A stretch of 64,000 nt of DNA from Gemmatirosa kalamazoonensis. GTDB taxonomy: Bacteria; Gemmatimonadota; Gemmatimonadetes; Gemmatimonadales; Gemmatimonadaceae. Positions 17,244 to 24,937 of this stretch are shown here, piece by piece. The DNA is taken from positions 124,001-188,000 of the forward strand of contig NZ_CP007128.1 in NCBI RefSeq assembly GCF_000522985.1, given 5' to 3'. A program made the translations under genes and the position numbers. Within the stretch, counting starts at the first letter, position 1, and every line of letters starts with the position of its first letter. The notes under the pieces were generated by a model. That model saw only the letters and a program-made list of their open reading frames with translations. It had not been told where the DNA came from and searched no databases.

Positions 17244-19634
17244 ATGTACCGATTCGTTCTCCCGCTGCTCGTCGCGCCGTCGATCGCGGCGGCGCAGCAG
17301 CAGCCTCCCGCCCTGCACGCACCGCACGCGACGCCCTCCGCGCGCGCCGCGACCGCCGGCGCGATCGAGGGCCGCGTCACCTCGCCGAAGGGCGAGCCGC
17401 TGAGCGACGTCATGGTCGTCCTGCGCAACGCCGACGGGACCCCCGGCGTGCGCGGCGCGCAGACCGACAACGACGGCCGCTTCGTCATCCCGAACGTGCC
17501 CGCGGGGAGCTGGACGCTCGTCGCGCGCCGCGTGGGGCTGGCCGAGGCGACGCGCACCGTCACCGTCGACGGCGGCGCGCAGACGGTGGAGCTCACGCTC
17601 GCCGAGCAGGCGACGGTCGTCGCGCCGATGGTGGTGAGCGCGTCGAAGGAGCGGCAGCGCCGCACCGAGTCGTCGGCGACGATCGACGTCGTGGACGGCG
17701 CCGAGGTGCGTCTCGCGCGCGCCGCGCACCCCGCGCAGATCATGAAGCGCGTGCCCGGCGTCTACGTCGGCCAGCTCTCGGCGGAGGGGCACAACATGGC
17801 CATCCGCCAGCCGATCGGCACGAAGCCGCTCTACCTCTACCTCGAGGACGGCATCCCGACGCGCGCGACGGGGTTCTTCAACCACAACGCGCTGTACGAG
17901 GTGAACCTGCCGCAGAGCGGCGGCATCGAGGTGCTGAAGGGGCCCGGCACGGCGCTCTACGGCAGCGACGCGATCGGCGGCGTGATCAACGTGCTCACGC
18001 GCCCCGCGCCGACGAAGCCGTCGGGCGAGCTGTCGCTCGAGGGCGGCGACGGCGGCTACCGGCGCATGCTGGCGACGGCGGGCAATACGTGGGGCGCGAA
18101 CGGCCTCCGCACGGACCTCAACCTCACCGACGTCTCCGGCGCCGGACGCCGCGACGACTCGCCGTACCACCGCTACTCGGGCACGGTGCGCTGGGACCAC
18201 TTCGGCACGGTGAACGCGCGCACGGTGGTCACCGGCTCCACGATCGACCAGAACGACGCGCTGTCGCTCGACAGCCTGCGGTGGACGGCGCGCAGCACGG
18301 CGAACCGCAGCCCGCTCGCGTTCCGCAAGGTGCGCGCGCTGCGCGCGTCGACGGCCCTCGAGAAGGAGAGCGGCGCGACGCTCGTGAGCGTGACGCCGTA
18401 CGCGCGCTACGACGTGCTGTCGATCCTCCCGAACTGGCAGCTCTCGTACGACCCGCAGACGTACACGACGCGCAACTATTCGTTGGGCGTGCTGGCGCGC
18501 GTGCGACGTGAGATCGTGCCGCTCAAGACGAAGCTCATCGCCGGCCTGGACGTCGACTACTCGCCGGGGAGCTTCCTCGCGAAGCAGGCGATCCTCACGA
18601 AGTCGGGCACGGGCGGCGCGGCGATCTACCAGTCGTACAAGGACGGCGCGACGCAGTACGACTACGACGTGACGTACCGCAGCGCGTCGCCGTACGTGCA
18701 GGCGGAGCTCTCGCCGCTGCCGACCCTCCACATCGACGCCGGCGTGCGCTACGACGCGTCGGGCTACCTGTACGACACGCACCTCGCGCCGGTGGACACG
18801 GGCGCGCACCGCGTGCCGGCGAGCACGACGCGCGACTACTCGCGCGTGAGCCCGAAGATCGGCGCGAGCTGGGAGCTGTCGCGGGCGGTCGCGCTGTACG
18901 GCTCGTACCGCACGGGCTTCCGCGCGCCGTCGCAGGGGCAGCTGTTCACGCAGGGCTCCGCGCTGAACACGGTGGACCTCAAGCCGGTGAAGGTCGCGAG
19001 CTGGGAGGGCGGCGTACGCGGACAGGTCGGCCGGCGCCTCGTGTACCAGGTCGCGGCGTACGACATGACGCTCAAGGACGACATCATCACGTTCATCGAC
19101 GCGAGCGCGCGGCGGATCGCGACGAACGCCGGCGAGACGCGGCACAAGGGGATCGAGACGAGCGTCGGCGCCGCGCTGCTACCGTCGCTGCGGCTCGACG
19201 TGGCGCAGTCGGTGTCGAGCCAGAAGTACGTGACGTGGGTGCCGCAGGCCGCGCGCGCCGCGACGTCGACGAAGCCCGCGGTGGCCGAGGTGCGCTACGA
19301 CGGCAACACGATCGAGGCCGCGCCGCGCGACCTGTCGAACGTGCTGCTCACCTGGTCGCCGGCGCCGCTGCAGGGCGGCCGTGTGGCCGCGGAGTGGACG
19401 CACACGGGACGCTACTTCACGGACGCGCAGAACACGCACAGCTACGCCGGCTACGACATCGTGAACCTGCACGCGAACTACGTCGTGCGGCCGAACCTCG
19501 AGCTGTTCGGGCGCATGGTGAACGTGACGAACGCCGTGTACGCCGAGGTGGTGTCGTTCGACGCCGTGCAGGGGCAGCAGTTCACGCCGGGCACGCCGCG
19601 GACCATCTATGCCGGCGTGCGGGTCGGGCGCTGA
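17244..19634 (+). CDS. TonB-dependent outer-membrane receptor with N-terminal carboxypeptidase-like domain
   Basis: 796 residues. Signal peptide 1-17; residues 40-115 are a carboxypeptidase regulatory-like beta-sandwich (IEGRVTSPKGEPLSDVMVVL). The plug domain follows (VVSASKERQRR, IMKRVPGVYVGQLSAEG, GGIEVLKGPGTALYGSDAIG), then a 22-strand barrel ending in a typical aromatic/Arg terminus (YAGVRVGR). It imports a chelated metal or other ligand using TonB energy. The substrate is not determined, but the His/Cys-rich neighbours suggest a metal. The ATG at 17244 gives a compact signal peptide. The next gene starts 6 bp after its stop. Confidence 0.93.
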   Translation: MYRFVLPLLVAPSIAAAQQQPPALHAPHATPSARAATAGAIEGRVTSPKGEPLSDVMVVLRNADGTPGVRGAQTDNDGRFVIPNVPAGSWTLVARRVGLAEATRTVTVDGGAQTVELTLAEQATVVAPMVVSASKERQRRTESSATIDVVDGAEVRLARAAHPAQIMKRVPGVYVGQLSAEGHNMAIRQPIGTKPLYLYLEDGIPTRATGFFNHNALYEVNLPQSGGIEVLKGPGTALYGSDAIGGVINVLTRPAPTKPSGELSLEGGDGGYRRMLATAGNTWGANGLRTDLNLTDVSGAGRRDDSPYHRYSGTVRWDHFGTVNARTVVTGSTIDQNDALSLDSLRWTARSTANRSPLAFRKVRALRASTALEKESGATLVSVTPYARYDVLSILPNWQLSYDPQTYTTRNYSLGVLARVRREIVPLKTKLIAGLDVDYSPGSFLAKQAILTKSGTGGAAIYQSYKDGATQYDYDVTYRSASPYVQAELSPLPTLHIDAGVRYDASGYLYDTHLAPVDTGAHRVPASTTRDYSRVSPKIGASWELSRAVALYGSYRTGFRAPSQGQLFTQGSALNTVDLKPVKVASWEGGVRGQVGRRLVYQVAAYDMTLKDDIITFIDASARRIATNAGETRHKGIETSVGAALLPSLRLDVAQSVSSQKYVTWVPQAARAATSTKPAVAEVRYDGNTIEAAPRDLSNVLLTWSPAPLQGGRVAAEWTHTGRYFTDAQNTHSYAGYDIVNLHANYVVRPNLELFGRMVNVTNAVYAEVVSFDAVQGQQFTPGTPRTIYAGVRVGR

Positions 19635-19639
19635 TCGCC

Positions 19640-21046
19640 ATGCATCCGTCGACGACGAACATGCGGAGCGTGGAGCGTGGAGCGTGGAGCGTGGAGCGCT
19701 CTCGCTGGCCTGCCACGCTCCACGCTCTCCGCTCCACGCTCGCTCTCCTCGGCGCGATCGCGTGTGGGACGGCCGAGGGCGCGAGGACGCCGGAGGCGTC
19801 CGTGACCTTCGGCGAGGCGCGTGTCGTGAGCGCGAGCACCGAGGTGGGCGCGGCGCCGACGTTCGCGGTGGGGCCCGATGGCCGCCGCGCCGTGGCGTGG
19901 GTGTCGGCGCCCGGCGGCGGGACGGACGGGCGGCTGTACGTCGCGCCGGTGGGCGCGGACGGCGCGTTAGGCGCGACGGCGGAGCTGCGCGACGCGCTGG
20001 GCCCGATCGAGCCGCACGGCGAGGCGCCGCCGAAGCTGGCGTTCGCGCCGAGCGGCGCGCTCTACGCGCTGTGGGTCGTCGGCAAGGACGTGCCGGGCCG
20101 CCGCTTCCCCATGAGCGCCCTCCGCTTCGCCCGCTCCGACGATGGCGGCCGTACGTGGACGGCGCCGGCGAGCGTGACTGACCTGCCGCAGCCGTTCGGG
20201 AGCTTCAACTTCCACGCGCTGCAGGCGGGGCGCGGCGACACCGTGTACGCGACGTGGCTCGACGGGCGCGCCGGCAAGAGTGCGACGTTCATGACGCGCT
20301 CCACCGACGGCGGCCGCACGTGGGCGCCGAACGTGCGCGTCGACCCCGCCGGCGAGGCGTGCCCGTGCTGCCGCACGGCGGTCGTCGCGGGGCGCGGCGA
20401 CACGGTGTACGCGGCGTGGCGCAAGGTCTTCCCGGGGAACGTGCGACAGGTCGTCGTCGCGCGCTCCGCCGACGGCGGACGCACGTGGGCGGCGCCGGTC
20501 GCCGCACAGCGCGACGGCTGGGTGATCGACGGCTGCCCGCACGCCGGGCCGTCGCTGCAGGTCGACGCCGCGGGGCGCGTGCACGTCGCGTGGTGGACGG
20601 GCAAGGAGGGCGCGGCCGGCGTGTTCTATGCCCGCTCCGACGACGGCGGCCGCACATTCGGCGCGCCCGCGCCGCTGGGCGTGGCGACGTACTCGCGCCC
20701 CGCCCACGTGCAGCTCGCGCTCGATGCCGCGCCTAACGCCGCGCCTAACGCCGAGCCCACCGTGGTGGCGACGTGGGACGACGGGACGGTGCGGCAGCCG
20801 CGCGTGCTCGTGCGCGTGTCGCGCGACGGCGGCGCGACGTTCGGCCCCGCCTCGGAGGCGAGCGCCCCGGGACGCTCGGCGACGTTCCCGGTGCTCGCCG
20901 CGCACGCGGGGCGCGTGACGCTCGCGTGGAACGAGGAGGCCGGCAGCGTGGAAGAGCACCACCACGCCGCGCGCGACACGGAGGCGCACCAGCCGCTGCC
21001 GTCGGTCGGCCGCAAGACGATCGTGATGCGCGACGGGCGCCTCTAG
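19640..21046 (+). CDS. Exported Asp-box (BNR/sialidase-like) propeller protein
   Basis: 468 residues. Five Asp-box repeats are visible (RSDDGGRTW, RSTDGGRTW, RSADGGRTW, RSDDGGRTF and VSRDGGATF), the hallmark of sialidase-type beta-propellers. The sialidase catalytic Arg triad is not evident, and a GEACPCCRT motif suggests a bound metal instead. The N-terminus is odd: its signal-like segment (LHALRSTLALLGAIACG, possible lipidation Cys) is encoded by an inverted GAGCGTG minisatellite. It starts 6 bp after the TonB receptor stop and is probably co-transcribed. Likely a surface or periplasmic accessory of the receptor; sialidase activity is doubtful. Confidence 0.8.
   Translation: MHPSTTNMRSVERGAWSVERSRWPATLHALRSTLALLGAIACGTAEGARTPEASVTFGEARVVSASTEVGAAPTFAVGPDGRRAVAWVSAPGGGTDGRLYVAPVGADGALGATAELRDALGPIEPHGEAPPKLAFAPSGALYALWVVGKDVPGRRFPMSALRFARSDDGGRTWTAPASVTDLPQPFGSFNFHALQAGRGDTVYATWLDGRAGKSATFMTRSTDGGRTWAPNVRVDPAGEACPCCRTAVVAGRGDTVYAAWRKVFPGNVRQVVVARSADGGRTWAAPVAAQRDGWVIDGCPHAGPSLQVDAAGRVHVAWWTGKEGAAGVFYARSDDGGRTFGAPAPLGVATYSRPAHVQLALDAAPNAAPNAEPTVVATWDDGTVRQPRVLVRVSRDGGATFGPASEASAPGRSATFPVLAAHAGRVTLAWNEEAGSVEEHHHAARDTEAHQPLPSVGRKTIVMRDGRL
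19666..19741. repeat. Inverted GAGCGTG minisatellite inside a coding start
   Basis: Four tandem GAGCGTG units (19666-19693), a 20-bp core, and four inverted units CACGCTC, CACGCTC, TCCGCTC and CACGCTC (19714-19741). It lies within codons 9-34 of the propeller gene. A related GAGCGTR array flanks the fliL promoter region at 59600-59793. Confidence 0.92.
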
Positions 21047-21247
21047 CCACCGGGGCGCCGACGGCGCCGCGCGCTGCGGCGGCGGTGAAGCGCTGACGAT
21101 ACGGCGCGATGATGCGCTAGCGACGTCTCACACCGCTCGGCTGCGCCGTACGGCGCCGTTCGACGCTGTGAGACGCCGTCTGCGCTTCACAGCGCAGCAT
21201 CGACAGCGCAGCATCGCCCGCGCCGTCACCGGCGCCGTAATCCTATC
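21047..21247. repeat. Convergent intergenic region rich in inverted repeats
   Basis: Lies between the propeller gene and cheB, which converge. It contains the arms CGTCTCACA (21124-21132) and TGTGAGACG (21167-21175) around a perfect GCGCCGTACGGCGC palindrome (21143-21156), plus a directly repeated ACAGCGCAGCATCG (21189-21202 and 21203-21216). Probably a bidirectional terminator region built from foldback repeats. Confidence 0.7.
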
Positions 21248-22267
21248 TCAACGCGACGCGGATGCCGCGCGCAGCACCGCCGCGGCGATCGCGTCGAGCG
21301 GCAGCACCTCGCACGCCGCGCCGAGCTGGATCGCCGCCTTCGGCATCCCGAACACGACGCACGACTGCTCGTCCTGCGCGAGCGTGTGGGCCCCCGCCTC
21401 GCGCATGGCGAGCAGACCACGCGCGCCGTCGGCGCCCATGCCGGTGAGCAGCACGCCGACGGCGTTGGCGCCGGCGTGGCGCGCGACGCTCTCGAACAGC
21501 ACGTCGACCGCAGGCCGCTGATGGTGCACGAGTGGCCCGTCGCTGAGGCGTACGACGTACGACGTGCCGGCGCGATGGAGCACGAGGTGCCGGTCGCCGG
21601 GCGCGACGAGCGCGAGCCCCGCCGTCACGCGGTCGCCGTCGCGCGCCTCGCGCACGTCGAGCGGGCACGCGTCGCGCAGCCGCTGCGCGAACGACGCGGT
21701 GAAGTGCCGCGGCATGTGCTGCACGATCACGGTGCCCGGAGCGTCCGCCGGCAGCGCGGCGAGCACCGACTCGATGGCGCGCGTACCGCCGGTCGACGCA
21801 CCGATCGCGAGCACGGGTCCCGCGGCCGGTGCGACGGCGCGCGCCGGTTCGCCGGTGCCTGACGCATGGACCGCGTTGCCCGCCGCGGCGCGCACCGCAT
21901 GGGCCAGCGCGTCGGCGAGCGCGGCACGCTCGCGCACCGACGCGGGCTTCGCGACGACCTCCGCGGCGCCCAGCTCGAGCGCGCGACGCGCCGTCTCGCG
22001 TCCGCGGCCGGGGCCCGAGAACGCGCTCACGACGACGGTCGGGATGGGATGATGCTGCATCAGCTTCTCGAGGAAGCTCAACCCGTCCATGCGCGGCATC
22101 GCCACGTCGAGCGTGAGCACGTCGGGACGCAGCCGCACGATCGCCTCGCGCGCCTCGTACGGATCGGACGCCGTGCCGACGACCTCGATGTCCGCATGAC
22201 GCGCGAGCTCACCGGCGAGCACGTGGCGCATGACGGCGGAGTCGTCGACGACGAGGACGCGGATCAC
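21248..22267 (-). CDS. cheB: Chemotaxis protein-glutamate methylesterase CheB
   Basis: 339 residues. Receiver domain 1-120 (VLVVDDSAVMRHVLAGEL, phosphoacceptor Asp in LTLDVAMPRMDG, Lys in VVAKP), linker, then the methylesterase domain with the catalytic Ser in IGASTGGTRAIE, His in VIVQHMPRHFT and Asp in VLLTGMGADGARG. It removes methyl groups from receptors for adaptation. The GTG start at 22267 overlaps the cheX stop as GTGA. It is the last gene of the operon and converges with the propeller gene. Confidence 0.95.
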   Translation of the reverse strand: MIRVLVVDDSAVMRHVLAGELARHADIEVVGTASDPYEAREAIVRLRPDVLTLDVAMPRMDGLSFLEKLMQHHPIPTVVVSAFSGPGRGRETARRALELGAAEVVAKPASVRERAALADALAHAVRAAAGNAVHASGTGEPARAVAPAAGPVLAIGASTGGTRAIESVLAALPADAPGTVIVQHMPRHFTASFAQRLRDACPLDVREARDGDRVTAGLALVAPGDRHLVLHRAGTSYVVRLSDGPLVHHQRPAVDVLFESVARHAGANAVGVLLTGMGADGARGLLAMREAGAHTLAQDEQSCVVFGMPKAAIQLGAACEVLPLDAIAAAVLRAASASR

Positions 22268-22713
22268 GACGCGCGGTCCAGGTAGAGCGCGAGCTCCGCG
22301 CGGCCGCCGTCGACGCCGAACGCCGCCGCGAACGCCGGCGTGCCGCCGACGGGACGCAGATCGAGCGCGCGCGGCGCGGCGAGGTGGAACACCGCCGAGC
22401 GCCCGGCGATCTCGGGGAGCAGGTTGCCGCACACGACGTTCGCCAGCTCGCCGAGCGCGTCGCCGACGAGCGCCGCGTCGGCGTCGTCGGTGCCCAGCAT
22501 GTTCTCGGCGATGCACCGCGCGACGTCGGCCGAGACGCGGAGCTCCAGCCGCCCCTGCAGCGGTCCGGCGAACGCGACGCCCACGGCGTGCGCGTACGGC
22601 GCGGCCGCCTCCGCCGAGGTCAGGCCGGCGGAGGGGAGCAGGAGGGCCAGCGCCTCAAAAGTCGTAGCCGCGGCCGAGTGCAGCGGCGAGTGGAAGCGCG
22701 TCGGAGTCGTCAT
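22264..22713 (-). CDS. CheX/CheC-family chemotaxis phosphatase-like protein
   Basis: 149 residues with a CheC/CheX-like domain. The conserved helix carrying the phosphatase pair reads GDALGELANVVCGNLLP, with the Glu-x-x-Asn spacing used by CheX/CheC/FliY to hydrolyse CheY-phosphate. It lies directly after a single-domain response regulator and shares 59 bp with its 3' end in another reading frame. The ATG at 22713 is kept because the N-terminal helix (TFEALALLLPSAGLTS) seems needed for the fold. Together with cheZ in the same locus this gives two different phosphatase types. Confidence 0.75.
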   Translation of the reverse strand: MTTPTRFHSPLHSAAATTFEALALLLPSAGLTSAEAAAPYAHAVGVAFAGPLQGRLELRVSADVARCIAENMLGTDDADAALVGDALGELANVVCGNLLPEIAGRSAVFHLAAPRALDLRPVGGTPAFAAAFGVDGGRAELALYLDRAS

Positions 22714-23104
22714 ACGGCTGGGCGGGAACACCGGTGATGCGAAGGATGGTCGCGCGGAGATCCTCCGGCGCGAACGGCTTGTGCACGAACGCCGCGCCGA
22801 GCGCCGCGAGCGCGTCGACGCGCGTCGCGCTGCTCTCCGTGGACACGACGATGACGGGGAGGGCGGCGGTCGCCGGGTCGGCGCGCAGGCGGCGCAGCGT
22901 CTGCTCACCGTCGAGCACCGGCATGTTGACGTCGAGCAGCACGAGGTCGACGCGGCGCTCGGCGATCGCGCGCAGGGCTTCGGCGCCGTCGGCCGCCTCG
23001 CGCACGGTGCCTAACGGGACGCGGCTGAGGCGGAGCACGCGCGCCACCATCTTCCGCATCACGGTGCTGTCGTCGACGATGAGGACGTGGAGGGGGGAAG
23101 GCAT
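22655..23104 (-). CDS. CheY-like single-domain response regulator
   Basis: 149 residues. A complete receiver domain (VLIVDDSTVMRKMVARVL, phospho-Asp in VLLDVNMPVLDGEQ, Thr/Ser in VVSTESS, Lys in FVHKPFAP) is followed by about 20 extra residues ending LGRGYDF. It sits between cheD and cheX, so it may be the partner hydrolysed by CheX or an adaptation regulator. A second, more canonical cheY lies at 32068-32442. The ATG at 23104 is 5 bp after the cheD stop. Confidence 0.88.
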   Translation of the reverse strand: MPSPLHVLIVDDSTVMRKMVARVLRLSRVPLGTVREAADGAEALRAIAERRVDLVLLDVNMPVLDGEQTLRRLRADPATAALPVIVVSTESSATRVDALAALGAAFVHKPFAPEDLRATILRITGVPAQPYDDSDALPLAAALGRGYDF

Positions 23105-23109
23105 GCGGG

Positions 23110-23607
23110 TCACAGGGTGGAGGTCCGGCCGTTCGCCTTCACGGTGACCTCGCCGGTGACGAGGTCGAGCCGCATCGTGCGCGACGTCTGCCACCCGCCG
23201 ACGTCGTGGGACTTCAGGAGCACGTCGTTCTTCCACAGCAGCCGGCGCAGCATGAGGAAGTTGCGCTTGCCGATCTCGAACGGATCGTCGTGCTCGACGG
23301 CGCCGTGGTGCGCGCCGCCGGCCACGCGCACGACGATGCGCTCCTTGCGCGCGCCGAGCTCGTAGCTCTGGCGGAACAGCAGCGGCACGCCCGTGTCGAC
23401 GAACATCGCCGGGTTGCGCGCGGCCTTGCCGGCGTCGATGCCGGAGTCGGGCAGCATGACGTGCAGCAGCCCGCCGACGCGCGCCACCGGATCCCACACG
23501 GTGATGCCCAGGCAGCTCCCGAGCGCGTACGTCACGAGGCGCGTCGCACCACGGGCGAGGCGCAGATCCGCCATGCCCACCACGAGGTCGCCCGCCTGCG
23601 GGCTCAC
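23110..23607 (-). CDS. cheD: Chemoreceptor glutamine deamidase CheD
   Basis: 165 residues. The CheD fold is clear: TYALGSCLGITVWDP carries the catalytic Cys, GGLLHVMLPDSG the catalytic His, and RIVVRVAGGAH and KRNFLMLRRLLW follow as expected. It deamidates receptor glutamines and, in Bacillus-type systems, binds CheC. The GTG at 23607 overlaps the cheR stop as GTGA. A later Met (GMADLRLARG) is possible but would trim the first strand. Confidence 0.93.
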   Translation of the reverse strand: MSPQAGDLVVGMADLRLARGATRLVTYALGSCLGITVWDPVARVGGLLHVMLPDSGIDAGKAARNPAMFVDTGVPLLFRQSYELGARKERIVVRVAGGAHHGAVEHDDPFEIGKRNFLMLRRLLWKNDVLLKSHDVGGWQTSRTMRLDLVTGEVTVKANGRTSTL

Positions 23608-24413
23608 CGCCGGTACACCGCGGGCTGGACGTACGTGAGGTCGTGGTCGATCGCCGTCAGGCTCTCGGCGTGCCCGACGAACAGGTGGCCGCCCGGTGCG
23701 AGCAGCGCAGTGAACCGCTCCACGAGCCGCTGCTGCGTGGCGCGGTCGAAGTAGATCATCACGTTGCGGCAGAAGATGGCGTGGAACGGGCCGCGCATCG
23801 GCCACGGCGCCATCAGGTTCAGCCGCGCGAACGTGACGAGCGCGCGGAGCGGCCCGTTCACCTGCCAGCCGTCGGGATGGCGCACGAAGTGGCGGCGGCG
23901 CACGTCCTGCGGCAGCGCGCGCGCAGCGGCATCGGCGTACACGCCGCCCTTCGCGTGGGCGAGCACGCGGCGCGACACGTCGGTGCCGAGCACGCGCACG
24001 TCGCGCAGCCCGAGATCCGGCAGCGCGTCGCGCAGCACCATGGCGAGGGTGTACGGCTCCTCGCCCGTGGAGCACCCCGCGCTCCACACGCGCAGCGGGC
24101 CGGTGCCGAGCGTCGGCAGCACCTCGCGCGCGAGGAAATCGAAGTGCGCGCGCTCGCGGAAGAACTCCGTCTTGTTCGTCGTCAGCGCGTCGATCATCGC
24201 CGAGAGCTCGTCGCCGGCGGGATCGCGCACGAGGTCGAGGTACTCGTCGTACGACGCGGCGCCGAGCGCGCGCAGCCGGCGCGCGAGCCGCGCGCGCACG
24301 AGGCCCTCCTTCCCCGGCGGCAGCACGATCCCGGCGATGTCGTAGGCGAGCGCGCCGATGGCGCGGAACTCGTCCGCGCTCAGCGACGGATCGAGCGCGA
24401 CGGCGAACGTCAC
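23604..24413 (-). CDS. cheR: Chemotaxis protein methyltransferase CheR
   Basis: 269 residues. N-terminal CheR helix bundle, then an S-adenosylmethionine fold with LTTNKTEFFRERAHFDFL, VWSAGCSTGEEPYTLAM, VLGTDVSRRVLAHA and IFCRNVMIYFDRATQQ, ending GGHLFVGHAESL. It methylates chemoreceptor glutamates. The GTG start at 24413 overlaps the cheW stop (GTGA), and its own stop overlaps the cheD start, giving a tightly coupled chain. Confidence 0.95.
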   Translation of the reverse strand: MTFAVALDPSLSADEFRAIGALAYDIAGIVLPPGKEGLVRARLARRLRALGAASYDEYLDLVRDPAGDELSAMIDALTTNKTEFFRERAHFDFLAREVLPTLGTGPLRVWSAGCSTGEEPYTLAMVLRDALPDLGLRDVRVLGTDVSRRVLAHAKGGVYADAAARALPQDVRRRHFVRHPDGWQVNGPLRALVTFARLNLMAPWPMRGPFHAIFCRNVMIYFDRATQQRLVERFTALLAPGGHLFVGHAESLTAIDHDLTYVQPAVYRR

Positions 24414-24937
24414 TCGGCCGCGCCGGCGACGGCCGCCAGCTCGTCGGCGGCGAGCACGCGGTCGATGTCGAGCAGCAGGCGCACGCGTCCCTGCCCGTCG
24501 GCGGTCGGCGCCTTCGCGAGGCCGAGCAGATACTCCGTGCGCACGCCGGCGCCGAAGCTCGGCGCGTCCTCCACGTCGGACTCGCCGACGGCGGCGACCT
24601 CGCTCACGCGGTCCACCACGACGCCCATCGGCACCACGGCGCTCGCCGCCGCGACGTGCACGACGACGATGCACCGCTGCGCGCCCGCGTCGCCCTCGAC
24701 CTCGAGTGGCGGCATGCCGAAGCGCTCGCGCAGGTCGACGATCGGAATGACCTTGCCGCGCAGGTTGATGACGCCGCGCACGAACGCCGGCGTGCGCGGC
24801 ACGCGCGTGATCGGCTGCATGCCGATGATCTCCTGCACCTTCAGGATCTCGGCACCGTACTCCTCGTCGCCGAGGAAGAACGTGAGGAACTTGCCCCCGC
24901 GCGGACGCGCGTCGGTCATGGCGTTAGGCGCGGTCAT
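24410..24937 (-). CDS. cheW: Chemotaxis coupling protein CheW
   Basis: 175 residues forming one CheW-like SH3 domain: [50 protein letters not shown] and a C-terminal [11 protein letters not shown]. It couples the receptor to CheA. The ATG at 24937 overlaps the stop of the receptor gene as ATGA; a second Met seven codons later (MTDARPRGG) is also possible. The gene is embedded in mcp-cheW-cheR with start-stop overlaps on both sides. Confidence 0.94.
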   Translation of the reverse strand: MTAPNAMTDARPRGGKFLTFFLGDEEYGAEILKVQEIIGMQPITRVPRTPAFVRGVINLRGKVIPIVDLRERFGMPPLEVEGDAGAQRCIVVVHVAAASAVVPMGVVVDRVSEVAAVGESDVEDAPSFGAGVRTEYLLGLAKAPTADGQGRVRLLLDIDRVLAADELAAVAGAAE

